Assembly: GCA_034766995.1 (NCBI GenBank)
Contig: CM068322.1
Span: 33,331,439-33,395,438 of the forward strand
Length of the DNA stretch: 64,000 bases
Direction: 5' to 3'
Source: Acanthacorydalis orientalis
Taxonomy: Eukaryota > Arthropoda > Insecta > Megaloptera > Corydalidae
The first letter of the stretch is position 1, and every line of letters begins with the position of its first letter. This document shows positions 45,584-56,018 of the stretch, in pieces. The translations under genes and the position numbers were made by a program. Under the pieces are notes generated by a model that made no database searches, had not been told where the DNA came from, and saw nothing but the letters and a program-made list of their open reading frames with translations.

Positions 45584-45958
45584 ATGATTTTCAATGATAG
45601 TGGTGAGAATATATCTTTACATCCAAGAAAACGAAAAAGAGCGATAACACCTGTAACGTCTTTTGGTGAAAGTAGTGATGAGGTTGAAGAAGATAATGAA
45701 GATGCGGTTTTACGTGCACGGACACGGAAAAGAAGTTCAGTAATTTCAACATCTTCTCATGAAAGTAATGATGAGGATGAAGGAGGTAATGAACCCGATA
45801 TAAAAAATAAAAATTCACATGTACAATCGAATGTTAGAGGTGGAAATCGAGCACCATTTGAATTGACTGCTCGTCCTGGCCTTAATTTCACTGTTCCCCA
45901 TATTCAAAAAAACAAATGTAACACATATTTGTTTTTTTTGACGAATGAGGAACAGTGA
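45584..45958 (+). CDS. Truncated piggyBac-type transposase N-terminus
   Basis: A 124-codon frame from an ATG 280 bp inside the piggyBac end. It begins with a basic PRKRKRA cluster and has two repeats of an acidic Ser/Glu/Asp-rich segment (SFGESSDEVEEDNEDA and SSHESNDEDEGGNEPD), each followed by basic residues. The low-complexity acidic N-terminus is usual for piggyBac transposases. It then reads APFELTARPGLNF, matching the F-T-G-x-P-G-(I/V/L) motif at the start of the transposase domain. The last ~25 residues (after VPHIQ) are not piggyBac; they come from an inverted copy of the preceding coding sequence. Catalytic residues absent. Not a functional transposase. Confidence 0.6.
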   Translation: MIFNDSGENISLHPRKRKRAITPVTSFGESSDEVEEDNEDAVLRARTRKRSSVISTSSHESNDEDEGGNEPDIKNKNSHVQSNVRGGNRAPFELTARPGLNFTVPHIQKNKCNTYLFFLTNEEQ

Positions 45959-45968
45959 AATTAAGGCC
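45879..45968. repeat. Foldback: ~42-bp imperfect palindrome inside the piggyBac frame
   Basis: GGCCTTAATTTCACTGTTCC at 45878-45897 is perfectly complemented by GGAACAGTGAAATTAAGGCC at 45949-45968. The inner parts (CAAAAAAACAAATGT against ACATATTTGTTTTTTTTG) pair imperfectly around a loop of a few bases. Confidence 0.85.
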
Positions 45969-46153
45969 TATGTGTTCTATATGAAAAACTTTTAGATTAT
46001 GACTTACTTAACATGATAGTGGAGCAAACTTATTTATATATTTTTGTGTAGTTTGCGTGGAAGTGAAAACTCAACTTAATTAATGTATGAAATATAAAAA
46101 AAGATTTACATTTTTAATAAAAAGATATGTAATCGATTGTTAGTTGTAAATTT

Positions 46154-46213
46154 CTATTAATTAATAGGAGATTGCATTGAAAGCCGCTGTTCGCGTGTAG
46201 CTGCTCTAGGTGC
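46154..46213 (+). repeat. Dispersed repeat R3, copy 1
   Basis: AATAGGAGATTGCATTGAAA then GCCGCTGTTCGCGTGTAG. The inverse lies at 48609-48664 with about 85 percent identity by eye. Confidence 0.65.
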
Positions 46214-46224
46214 GTATACTCTTC

Positions 46225-46350
46225 CATTTAAATAATGATGTATTGAATAGTTATTGTTCTATATTAGAAATGTATCATAATGTCAATAGAACAATTTAGA
46301 ATGGGTGAACAGATTCAATTCTGTACATTCTGGACTGAATAATATATATT
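46225..46350 (-). repeat. Right arm of the 125-bp inverted repeat pair
   Basis: Inverse of 45005-45130. The two arms enclose 1.1 kb containing the piggyBac fragment, so they may be the ends of a host element into which piggyBac inserted. Confidence 0.8.
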
Positions 46351-47057
46351 CTCTCTATTTAATTTCTTCTAAAGTTTGTGACACATTTGTGATTTTCACG
46401 AATTTATATCATTTCGATTTTTAAATTCATTTCACAAAATTCATATCACAATATTTTACAATATTTTAAAAATTCAATTCGTAATAAGAGTTTATTCCTT
46501 GTCAGTTCGTCGTTTACTTCCATCGGACAGATCTTAAATATGAAACCAAAAGTAAGTTCGAACACGAAATCAAGAAATAACTGGTACACTTTCGATCACG
46601 AAAAAGTTTACAGTCTGTGAAAAAAAATCATCCATGAGAGTCGATTCAGCCAAGATCCGAAAACGGCGTCTGAACAGTTTTTCTTTTCGGAACGCGTCTC
46701 TTTTCTGACACACAAACTCTTGAAGAAACACGTTTCGTGACCGATATAAAGTTTCAATCTACATCGTTCGCACGGACACAAGATTTTTAAAAATAAAGAC
46801 ACTACGATCTAAGAAATAATGTACGACGATGTCGTCCTGTTGAGATGTTCGACTCGACGGGCGTTTCGTACAAAATTCGAAATTAAAAATGCGTGCGTGC
46901 GTTCTTTCGGCCGAGACCATCTGCGCTGAAATGTACAAAGCTTTCGTTAATCCAGTTCTAATCTTGAAAGCGGTTTCTCAACGACCTACGCGTCTACTTC
47001 AAATTACCTACATTTGTGCAATAAAATAGGATCATACTATTAAGTCTGTAGTTTTAC

Positions 47058-47129
<72 letters not shown>

Positions 47130-47439
47130 TTATATATATATATATATAGTAGTATGTGAATATTAACAATAAAGACTGGTTCTAATTAAGCCAGATGTTG
47201 CTACAAGACGATGAGCTGGATTTCGTAGATGTTTCCGTACTCGGTCAAGTACTTAAAGTGTTTATAAATGAAACTGTATGAATTTTAAACGTGGATGAGT
47301 AAAAACTCGAAGCTATTATAAAAATGTATAAAGACAAGATTACATTATATCTGAATTATTAAGAGTTTTATTTAAAGCCGGTGTTTTTTTGTGTGTGTTT
47401 TTTTAAGCATTTATTTCAATAACAAAATGTGTGAATACA
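46351..47439. other. AT-rich sequence, no recognised gene
   Basis: (TA)n at 47063-47148; moderate CpG at 46600-46990. No domain recognised in the open frames. Confidence 0.45.
47063..47148. repeat. (TA)n microsatellite
   Basis: About 86 bp of TA with two TTA breaks. Confidence 0.95.
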
Positions 47440-47755
47440 TTAATCAAAGTATTTTCCCTGGGAAGGTATGACTTTTTTCCACTTTTCTGGCGAAAATTGA
47501 ATTCCGCGACGAAAGAATCGTATATCTTTTGAGCCAATCGATTCAGTAAGCCAATTTTCAACTTCTCCGTAGTTATGGAAATGTGTATCTTCCAAAGCGT
47601 GTTGCATCGATCTGAACAGATGGTAATAGCTTGGAGCCAGGTCTGTAGAATACGCTGGGTGCGGGAAAACCTCCCATTCGAGCTCCATCTGTGATTTTTT
47701 CACGGCTATAGTAACATAGGGCCGAGCGTTGTCATAAATCAGAATAACTTTTCAG
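47440..47755 (-). pseudogene. Mariner transposase C-terminal fragment
   Basis: An open 87-codon frame on the minus strand. Just upstream LIYDNARPYVTIAV carries the second catalytic Asp. The frame then reads LEWEVFPHPAYSTDLAPSYY (the third Asp position is replaced by Tyr in SYYHLF where SDYHLF is expected), then HLFRSMQHALEDTHFHNYGE and a C-terminus ending SQGKYFD. The length of the tail is normal for an irritans-like mariner. The N-terminal two thirds are absent. The loss of the third Asp shows it is inactive even if the frame is open. Confidence 0.8.
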
Positions 47756-48394
47756 AGATTTGATGCAATTGATGGTCGTTGTTGCGCGTGAGTGTACCAC
47801 TACCGGCTTAGTGTGGCATCAAGGAGTGAGAATTCGACTACTTTTTATCACCTCAAATCAAATCAAAAGAAATTTATTGTTAATCATTAAATACATAGAG
47901 TCTAATCTGAGTTTCAACTGGATTCTACAGAAACAGTACATAGTTTGACACCATCTTAGCCGTGAGACTTTTAAGGTGCTGTTTGACCGAGTTGAGACAG
48001 TAAAACTAGTATGGGACCAACTTAACTAACTTAGCTATCTAAATTATTTCAATGTTCTGCAAATTTTATTTTATTGTTTGTCGGGGTCATGGCGCCGGAA
48101 AAATTTTCCAAAACAGACTTTTCTCGTCTAACGTGGCCGGTTTATATATGATTTCGGGCAGTATTCCAGGTATACACTTTAATACTAATATAAATAAACG
48201 CTAACGGTTCACGCCATTAGTTTGTAATACAATAAATACAAAATAATACATATAACTTAATGGCCTGACTTGATGAAAAAAAGTAGGGTTATTCTGTACC
48301 TTCGAATGGATTAATTTTGGAACTGAAATCACCCTGTCAATAATGTGATTTTAATAGATTGGAATAAATATAATTATCGGGTTTCAACAGTCGT
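47756..48394. other. Unrecognised sequence
   Basis: No gene recognised. A weak repeat X-like phrase (TTATTCTGTACCTTCGAATG) lies near 48287. Confidence 0.4.
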
Positions 48395-48505
48395 TTTTGA
48401 ATCAAATTATCATTCAAACGCTCCAATTGTTGTCGATAACGTTCGGTTGTGATTGTTTCCTTCGATCTCAACAGCTCATTCCATTTCAATTCGGTTATAG
48501 AAAAG
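48395..48505 (-). pseudogene. Mariner fragment, mauritiana/Mos1-like
   Basis: The minus strand reads NELLRSKETITTERYRQQLE then RLNDNLIQKR. This matches the segment between the first and second catalytic Asp of Mos1-like mariners (YELL..ETI...RY.QQL..LN.AL..KRP). No catalytic Asp is within the fragment, and homology is lost on both sides. Confidence 0.6.
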
Positions 48506-48608
48506 CACTTGCGTTAACAAAAGATGGCGTCTGATGACTGAATTTTAGTGGAAAATGTTCACACATCAAAATGATATAAGAGATATCTGTCACTGCCCAC
48601 AGCATACA

Positions 48609-48664
48609 CACCTATAGCACTCTACACGTGAACAGCGGCTTTCAATGCGACCTCCTATTAATTA
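48609..48664 (-). repeat. Dispersed repeat R3, copy 2
   Basis: Inverse of 46154-46213, sharing AACAGCGGCTTTCAATGC and CTCCTATTAATTA. Confidence 0.65.
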
Positions 48665-48821
48665 TATGACCGGATAATAAAAAAAATATCTCTTTGTATA
48701 AACAAACCAATCGTTAAACTTGATATATTTTTAACATTGACGAGTAAAGTTGATAAAGTGAGATCAAATCTTTATAATAAGATTTTTTTGTATAATTACA
48801 TCCCTTAAAATTTGAAAAAAT

Positions 48822-48878
48822 GTATATATATATATACATATAGGGAGAGGGGGAGAGAGGGAGAGAGGCAAAGAGAGA
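48822..48878. repeat. Compound (TA)n(GA)n microsatellite
   Basis: Short TA run followed by GGGAGAGAGGGAGAGAG-type repeats. Confidence 0.85.
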
Positions 48879-49242
48879 TTTATTAATGATGAGAGAGCAT
48901 CGAGGGACGAGCCACTCATTCCCACAAATGAACTTTATACAGACGAGGGTTTCATTCCGCATCCGACGATATTTTTTTCCCATTGACTTTGCGCCGTCAT
49001 ATTCATCGTCCTGAAAATGGGATTTGATTCCGCGCGTACATTTTCGACATGGGAGCAATATTAGGTGTTCAATTTAACGCCTCGATCGGTATGGTTTCGG
49101 CGAGCGTATCTTCCGGCCACGTTGAGTGTTATTTAATATTTGCGAAAGTAGCATCTCGCTGAAAGTATTATATCAGTCTTTAAAAAGCGCCAGTTCCGAC
49201 GCTTTAAAGCGATGTACATCCGAATCGTGTGTAAATATAAAC

Positions 49243-49245
<3 letters not shown>

Positions 49246-49277
<32 letters not shown>
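49246..49277. repeat. (TA)n microsatellite
   Basis: 32 bp of TA. Confidence 0.95.
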
Positions 49278-49278
<1 letters not shown>

Positions 49279-49679
49279 CGTGTAAGAAGCGGGCATGTTT
49301 AGTTAATAAAGTTCCGAGTGACACATTTGACAGATTTCGAACGAAGTGACGGCGTATGTTGTAATTTGTTTTCGTTGAAAGAATTTAATTGGGAACACGA
49401 GTTTTACTTCTAATGGAGCCGATCAAATTTTCTTGTCTAGCTGCACGGTTCTAGATACAATTATTTGAAATGTAATCAGATGAGATTAGAGAAAGTGCCG
49501 TCATTTGCAAGGATCTGTACGGATGGAAGGCTCGATAGTAGGTAATCGAATAAATAAGAGGGGTATATTTTTTGATGACTGGAAGATTCAATTTAAGTTT
49601 ATATAATTTTTTGTTCGATGAACTGATGAATGGAATAAAGTAATTATATTAAAGGAAAACATTAACATTTTAAAGTACA

Positions 49680-49740
49680 GAAATGAAAGTGAATTTAACT
49701 GCAGTGTCAGAACTGAATTCCGATGTTTTCTATTTCAAGA
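49680..49740 (+). repeat. Repeat X, forward 3' portion
   Basis: GAAAGTGAATTTAACTGCAG then TGTCAGAACTGAATTC, the right-hand signature of X. Confidence 0.55.
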
Positions 49741-49760
49741 CTAGGAATTTATAAGATGTA

Positions 49761-49805
49761 ATAACTTATACGGTGCCTTTATATTAAATCGATCATAACT
49801 CTGAC
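49761..49805 (+). mobile_element. dMar-1 family, 45-bp scrap
   Basis: CGGTGCCTTTATATTAAATC then GATCATAACTCTGAC matches positions ~15-55 of dMar-1. Confidence 0.55.
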
Positions 49806-50058
49806 AAACGTTGTCGGAGAACGAATGTTGAGAAGGGACAGAAACGTTGAGGAGTAATCTATGCTGTCTGTCAGATTGGCCTGATATCGTAATCGTTTTG
49901 AATCGAAACTTTGGAATTGATTGTTTAATCATATCTTTGAATAATGATCTTTTACTTTCTCTATCTTTCATTCTATGTTAGTATTTCTAATTATGTAGAT
50001 TAGAATTAGTTGTATATCCGGATTGTGAATTGAAATTTTAATTTTTAACTTTATTTAT

Positions 50059-50566
50059 TAGGTGTGAAAATTAATTCCCTGTCTTTAAATTGAATAAATC
50101 ATAACTCTGTTGTAAACTAAAATATTTTCTCATCGTTTCAATATTTTGAAGTACCAACCTTAACATTTAAAAATACTATATATCTTAGCCAAGCAGATGG
50201 CATAGCCTCACAAAACAGTGGTGGCCATGATGGCATTCGAAAAGAAGCATATTAGATATTGCATACTTTTCGCATTCCAGTTGAAAAAAAACACTTTCCA
50301 AGCCGCGAGAATGACTTGTTTAACTTTGGGAGAAAGTACTGTGATCCATAAAATATGCTAAAACAGTGGAAGAAGTCCGAAAATGTATTATGACTTCATC
50401 GACTCGAAGCCGCCATTTTTTTCGACATGTGATTCATAAGTTACCAGACATATGGAGCAAAGTTATATAAAATAATGGAGGATATTCTGAAGACTGGAAT
50501 GTATACCATTTTTCTGTGAATATTCATTTTCAATTAAAAAAATGTACAGAATTAATTTGTACATCG
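50059..50566 (+). mobile_element. Internally deleted mariner family dMar-1, copy 3
   Basis: Complete left end TTAGGTGTGAAAATTAATTC and right end ATTAATTTGTACATC. Two adjacent ATGs at 50227 and 50230 open a frame MAFEKQHIRYCILFAFQLKK, then TCLTLGESTVIHKIC, a mariner-type HTH with a stop where the Trp of the family should be. It is fused to SYQTYGAKLYKIMEDIL-like tail text. Same deletion point as copies 1 and 2, and this copy gives the best view of the retained N-terminal segment. Confidence 0.75.
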
Positions 50567-50639
50567 AACGTGTGCTCATTCCGATATCGATGCTATTATT
50601 CTCAGAGAGTTAACAGACAGGAAAATATCATGAATGAAG

Positions 50640-50790
50640 AAGTGAATTTTTCCACAGTACCAAAAAATAGAATAGTAAATTATCAGATAAAGTTCTCACA
50701 CTGTGGCTCTAAATTCACTTTCACGAATAACTTATTTTTTCACTTCACAAACAACAAAACGTTTTCTGATCAAATATTCAAAATTGTTTA
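50640..50790 (-). repeat. Repeat X, reverse copy
   Basis: CACTGTGGCTCTAAATTCAC, TTTCACGAATAACTTATT, TTTTCACTTCACAAACAAC and TTTTCTGATCAAATATTC in reverse consensus order; one of the best preserved. Confidence 0.65.
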
Positions 50791-50844
50791 TTCTCTCAAA
50801 CATAGAAGTGCATACTGAGAACAGATTTTTTTAAAATAAATATA

Positions 50845-51047
50845 TGGTGTGATTGAATTTAGGCTTCCACATGGAAGTATTAAAAGGAAGCTCGGTGGTT
50901 AAGAAAAGTCATTTTATTTTTTAATTAGTATTTTATTTCAATACAATTGAAATAAAATAATAAATGTGGGATAACAGGTTTTCTTTTAAATTTTTATGTG
51001 TTTTTTTTTTGATACTTTCATACGGAAGTTTAAGTTGAATCACCTAT
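50845..51047. mobile_element. MITE-1, copy 3 (both ends)
   Basis: The left end GGTGTGATTGAATTTAGGCT is inverted at the right end (CTTTCATACGGAAGTTTAAG then TTGAATCACCTATA). Flanked by TA. ~200 bp; the left half matches copy 2 closely. Non-coding. Confidence 0.8.
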
Positions 51048-51335
51048 AGTACACAAATATCAAGATTTTAAACCCGGTCCGAGCTTTTTAGTATTCTAAA
51101 ATACCTATGGGAATATCTATGTCCGACCTTTTGAGACTCCATCAGTTGATATTCGTGTGTTCCAATTTCATAAAATTGATATAAGATCATCAACTTGACT
51201 AATAGAGCTGTATCCATTAATAAAATCATCATTTATTTGCATTCCCCGTAAATAAGTACCTTTGAAATTATTTATTACTGTTTATGAATAATAAAATCTT
51301 GCTTTTATACAGAAATTCAATCCCAGAGTATTCTG

Positions 51336-51475
51336 TAACTTGTCACTCGGCGGATGATGGAACTTAAATCGAAACGAGCATAGACAGCAATCAAAAATAA
51401 TTTTGATTGGAAAATGTTTGACCGGTCTGCGGACTGGAAAACGAATTCATTTGCGAGAGTGGATTTTGGAGCTCG
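51336..51475 (+). repeat. Repeat X, forward, CpG-retaining copy
   Basis: CGGCGGATGATGGAACTTAA, then GAGCATAGACAGCAATCAAA and AACGAATTCATTTGCGAGAG follow the X order, but with CG where other copies have TG or CA. Confidence 0.5.
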
Positions 51476-52369
51476 ATCGCGATAAAACCGTATTATTTCC
51501 ATCCCTGAATCTCTCGACGCGATAACACATTTCAATAATAGTTCTCGAAATCTATTTACATACGAGTCCTGGCGCACACGTGCTCGCCTACCTGGCGTCG
51601 GAGCGACAATGTCGCCGCGCCATAACCGTTTGACAGTCGTGACAAATAGATTTTCTGTACGAAATGTCATCGGATGAATATAATTCTTCGACGGCGCGTA
51701 ACCGAGAGGTGTTCCGTCTTGTCTTACCGCAAATTAAGATTAATGAACGCGGTTTTATGAAAACGTCGACGCGAATCCGATCGATCGCCAGTCGTTAGAA
51801 CGTGTCGGATTATTACGGGAGGCGTCCGTGTCACATTTTTTCTCTGCCGTTAATTATGATCGTCGTCGGATCACTTCCGATTAATCAGTCGTGAAAATAA
51901 CCGATTATTCTAGGTGGGCGTGGACGTGCGCTTCCGTACAGGAAAAGAGCATAGAATAAACGGACAGGTTTTCTCAACAAGCACTTTTCTCTAGGAAGTC
52001 CTTAAAATACTGTATGATTCAGTGTTCATTTCGATTTTTGTTTCTGTGAATTTAACAGAGTATTACCGAGATGTTCGATTTGAATGGAAAATCGAATTTT
52101 CACAGATAAATCCTTTCCGTGCCGAAAAATCTGTTATCTGATTAAAAATGTTCAAATATCGATTAATCGCTTGTGAAAGTAACGGATTCTTTGATGTCTG
52201 TGGGACGTGTGCTTCTGTACACGAAAAGATGAGAGAAGAAATGAACACGCCTTATTAACAAACAGTATTTATCAAGTTCATTAAATAGAAAACTATTTTC
52301 AAAATAGTGTGCTTTCCTTTTCAGAACTGAATGTATTTTATTTGTGTATTATTCCAATATTCCAGTGCG

Positions 52370-52545
52370 AAAAATTAATTTTCTTGAACGAATTCTTCTT
52401 TCGTTGTATCAGACATAGAAATCTGATCAAATATGTTCAATAAATGATTATTGATCGTTTTTGTTTGGTTCTTGTGCGCATTTCGATGGAAATATCATCA
52501 TCCTAGAGTACTAATGTACCTTTAAAATGCTTTCATTAGTTGTAA
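52370..52545 (-). repeat. Repeat X, reverse copy
   Basis: GAACGAATTCTTCTTTCG, ATCTGATCAAATATGTTCAA, TTTCGATGGAAATATCATCA in reverse order. A second, more decayed reverse copy lies at 52040-52215 (CTGATTAAAAATGTTCAA). Confidence 0.55.
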
Positions 52546-53000
52546 ATCAACGTACAGAAAATCTTTATGTTATTTTTACCTGAAAAAAATGATTACCTAT
52601 GTGTATCGAATTATATTCATTACCGATGGGTCCTTCGGCATCGTAATCAACTTTACTAGCTTGCAATATGTATTGACAAATATTACGATTTGTCAAAAGT
52701 GATTTTATGACAAATTTATCTTTTCATTTTAAGGATGCAGGGGACAGTTACAAAAATAATAAGAAGTTGAATATGTGAAGAATAGCTGAAGATCAAGCTT
52801 TTTCATTATGAAAATTTATATATATATATATGAGAGAGAGAGACATCACCAGCAGAGTACATCACCGAATCGCGCAGTAGAAGGAGCATACACATTTTAC
52901 TCCTTGTTTTACTTTTTAACATCACATGAATGGTAGAATACAGTGATTTTAATTAACTCCAGTTATCCTTTCCTTATTCGCGTACAACTGTGGTCCGCCG

Positions 53001-53036
<36 letters not shown>

Positions 53037-53045
53037 GTATATGTT

Positions 53046-53085
<40 letters not shown>

Positions 53086-53098
53086 TATACATATATGT
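53001..53098. repeat. Compound (CA)n(TA)n microsatellite
   Basis: CA units followed by two TA tracts separated by GTATATGTTTATG. Confidence 0.95.
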
Positions 53099-53706
53099 TA
53101 ACAGGAAACAATGCAATCAATCGCCAATATAGTGAAAATATCTGAATAATTTCCAACAACGTACAACACAATTAATTCAACAATCGGTCCATGAACAATC
53201 CGACAAACTATTTATAAGCATACTGTTATCACGAAATACTAATCTATACAAATGTAGACGTTTCGCTGAAACAACAATAATAAGGAAATCAGTGTATAGC
53301 CTCCGTTAGCGTGTACAAATAGCTAAAATCCACTAAACTTAATTGTTAATGTGCAATTTGCACGTTAACTCCAAAGGTCAACCTTGAATGAATCGCTTGC
53401 GACGCTTTCCCTGATTTAAGATACGCACTATCGGCATGCAAAGTATATGAATTCATTTTAATACAACAATACATAAATAGTTATGATCGTCGTGGTTAGC
53501 GCATGCGCTCACAGAACACAGACGGTATTGGAAAAAAATATATTTGTTCGAATATCTAAGATTGAAATCAAGTTTTTGTATTAATCTGTTTGAAAATTAT
53601 AATAATTGATATTCATTTTAAATAATAACTGAACGAAAGAAACGAATAAGAAAACTACATACGCCGTCGTTTTATGTACAAATTTAAGAAAGGGGTCTAC
53701 TTTATG

Positions 53707-53771
53707 TATTGGGTTGGAACAAACTTCCGTAGCGTTTTTAAGATGAAATTCAAAGGTAGTTTTTACTTATT

Positions 53772-53775
<4 letters not shown>
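53707..53775 (+). mobile_element. Isolated mariner-like terminus
   Basis: TATTGGGTTGGAACAAACTT then CCGTAGCGTTTTTAAG resembles a mariner terminal repeat of the TTGGGTTGG..A class. It runs into a (TA)n tract and no matching transposase follows. Confidence 0.5.

Positions 53776-53808
<33 letters not shown>
53774..53808. repeat. (TA)n microsatellite
   Basis: 35 bp of TA between two mariner fragments. Confidence 0.95.
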
Positions 53809-53810
<2 letters not shown>

Positions 53811-53819
53811 TAATACATA

Positions 53820-54541
53820 TGTGTCAGTTTTATCTATCATCTTTCACGCACTGACATAATTCCGTTCTCGCAGAACTTGTCATCATTCTGGGCGATGAAT
53901 TGATTCAGATGGTCCCTGCAGGCTTCGGCCCTCTTCGATCGACTAATGCTGGCCGTAAACGATGCAACTTCTCATCCATTTTTTCAATTTCCAGCCAATA
54001 TTTTTCTCCGGTTATTTTTCCACTAGAATATTAGAAGTTGTTGTAAACGATGCCACTTACCGATCACCAAACAGTGACCATAATCTTTATTCCATGAAGC
54101 TTCGGTTCAGGAAACTGTTTTGATGTTTCTCCTCGGTCTAGCTACTATGATGACCTTTTCCCATTGTTGTAAAGAATCAATTTTTCATCACATGTGAAAA
54201 TGCGATTAAGAAAGGCATCATTTTTCACTAATTGCCTCTTCTCCAAAAACAAATTTGATATTTCGAGCAGTTTATGTTGCTTTACGTTCCAATTTAAACT
54301 CATACAACAAATCGCGGAAATTTTTTTTTCGCGAAAAGAGGTTATATCCAACCTTCAAATTTAAGAGGTTATATCCAATAATAATAAACAATGAAAATAA
54401 TAGTCATGAGATTAGATTAGTAGCGTTAATTTCATTGTTTAAAATGATGTATCACATGACTTTAACAAAAGATAACGGTAACTAGAAAAATCGGCTCCAA
54501 ACTTAAAATGATAAAACAGCAATTATTTTCACACCAACCTT
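53820..54541 (-). mobile_element. Multiply deleted mariner (dMar-3 relative)
   Basis: The right tip on the minus strand is GGTTGGTGTGAAAATAATTG. Coding remnants on the minus strand: SLNWNVKQHKLLEISNLFLE (start of the protein, before the HTH), a jump to AFLNRIFTCDEKLILYNNGK (first catalytic Asp), then KQFPEPKLHG-like text, MDEKLHRLRPALVDRRGP, and a second jump to RDHLNQFIAQNDDKFCENGI at the C-terminus. So the HTHs and the second and third Asp are deleted. The first jump is the same as at 58469-58980. Confidence 0.8.
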
Positions 54542-54690
54542 ACATTTCCATCTGAGACAATATCTATCATGTCTAAATTTTTGTGTATTTCTACTACATG
54601 TACACAGTTCTGAGGCTGTGGCCGAATTCAGTTTCACAATTTAATATTTTTTCACCTCACAGACTACAAAAACAATATTCAGATCGAACT
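54542..54690 (-). repeat. Flank shared with 58317-58468 (contains repeat X, reverse)
   Basis: The ~150 bp beyond the mariner tip match the flank of the 58469 mariner in inverted orientation (CTGAGACAATATCTATC, AATTTTTGTGTATTTCTACT, ACAGTTCTGAGGCTGTGGCC). It contains a repeat X 3' portion. Shared flanks imply a segmental duplication rather than two insertions. Confidence 0.8.
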
Positions 54691-55681
54691 GCACCAATTT
54701 CTGCTGGATCTAGACGTGAGGTCTAGGTTTATCTTTGTCTTGGTAGTAAACGATATCCGTCCGATTGGTCAATTCGAGTCACCTCTGATTGATTGCCACC
54801 TTTATTTGGTCCAATTGAGAACAATACTTCTCTATTTCTATAATACTTCTGTAATTCTATCACGAGCTTCTCCCAAATAGTCAGACGATAAATTAATTCT
54901 TAGAAATAAATATTCTTTTCGCCTCATTAAAAAAAAACACAGCATTTTTTTCGCTTAAGCACGTAAATCTCTTTTTTTATACCTTGTTGTTCTGACGATG
55001 ATGTCAGTGTAATTGGAACGCGCATAAGCAACAATCAAAAACAATTAATTGAATAACTTCGACCGGAATTTTTCTTTCCGGACCGTGAATGATTTAAGCG
55101 AGCCATCGCATATCCTATTTTGAATTCGAATCCGATCTGTGTACATTGAACGGCCCACAGACGGATTCGAGCGAACGATGAATTCAGCTATCCCGTTTAA
55201 TGCAAATGAGACAACATCGCCGTGCCCGTCCCTCCGGTCCGACTTCTTGTACACGTGAAACATGCCGAAACGATCATATACGAGCGAAGCGTTCCAGATT
55301 AACCCACACGTCGAGGTCGCCGGACGTAAAGTAGATCGCACGCCTTCGTACACTTCGGTAACGGTAACACTCGAAAATCGTATAAGGGTACGCCGTGCGC
55401 GCAGGTATGCGAAATCATCTCAAGTTAAAAGCGTATTCCCCAGAAGTTTCGATTAAGTCGACCATATATTCCGTGCAAAGATCGGCTTTACCCACAGTTT
55501 CCCGGCGGCGTTCGCGTATTATTTTATCCGGTGGCGGAGAATCGACCGGAAGCAGACATGGACTACGTTGTACCGGACTTTACCGTTACCGCAACCGCTT
55601 CGTATAACGTTATCTATTTATATAGAGTTCGTTTTAAATAATAAACTTCGTTGTTATGTTGTACCAAGCACACTAACACGT

Positions 55682-55743
<62 letters not shown>

Positions 55744-55757
55744 CAAATTATTATATA
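54691..55757. other. CpG-richer sequence with one repeat X copy; no recognised gene
   Basis: Repeat X, CpG-retaining forward version, at 54975-55110 (CTGACGATGATGTCAG, GAACGCGCATAAGCAACAAT). Overlapping chance frames at 55045-55607 on both strands. (TA)n at 55685-55739. Confidence 0.4.
55685..55739. repeat. (TA)n microsatellite
   Basis: 55 bp of TA. Confidence 0.95.
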
Positions 55758-55915
55758 TCCGGTCAAAATTGACGGGAAAATAGAAAGAAACATATAAAGG
55801 AAAAACTGTTTACTGGTTTTACAACATAATGTATTTAAACATAAAAAATACCTAACAATAAAACTTAATGAATTAAATTCGAAAACTATGAGCTGACAAA
55901 GCAAACATTTCTCGT

Positions 55916-55938
55916 CACTTTGTCCTGCGGACAAAGTG
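55916..55938. repeat. Short perfect hairpin
   Basis: CACTTTGTCC and GGACAAAGTG with a 3-base loop. Confidence 0.75.
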
Positions 55939-55981
55939 GCAAGTAATGTAGGTTTTTATTATTAAGAAAAATATATATACA

Positions 55982-55983
<2 letters not shown>

Positions 55984-56017
<34 letters not shown>
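55984..56017. repeat. (TA)n microsatellite
   Basis: 34 bp of TA. Confidence 0.95.

Positions 56018-56018
<1 letters not shown>

Larger units (their letters stand above)
45300..46060 (+). mobile_element. piggyBac-like element, 5' end and N-terminal coding region
   Basis: TTAA (45300-45303) is followed by CCACTTAAGCGTTAATGTCG, then GAGTGTGCTCGTCATG and, ~50 bp on, a second copy GAGTATACTCGTCATG. Tips with a GAGTATACTCGTC palindrome are characteristic of many insect piggyBac elements. The transposase N-terminus follows. After a foldback at 45879-45968 the frame resumes near 46005 with LLNMIVEQTYLY, the conserved start of the piggyBac transposase domain, and then is lost. No right end seen. Confidence 0.7.
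48506..50058. other. AT-rich sequence with small repeats
   Basis: Holds repeat R3 copy 2 (48609-48664), microsatellites at 48822-48878 and 49246-49277, a forward repeat X end at 49680-49740 and a dMar-1 scrap at 49761-49805. No gene recognised. Confidence 0.45.
51048..53706. other. AT-rich and CpG-richer sequence with repeat X copies, no recognised gene
   Basis: Repeat X at 51336-51475 (forward, CpG-rich version), 52040-52215 (reverse) and 52370-52545 (reverse). The CpG-rich patch 51470-51900 has chance frames. Compound microsatellite at 53001-53098. Confidence 0.45.

Noticed and set aside
45584..45958. Host nuclear protein with acidic repeats
   Set aside because: The piggyBac-type end 280 bp upstream, the F/L-T-x-x-PG motif and the later LLNMIVEQT match make a transposase N-terminus the better reading.
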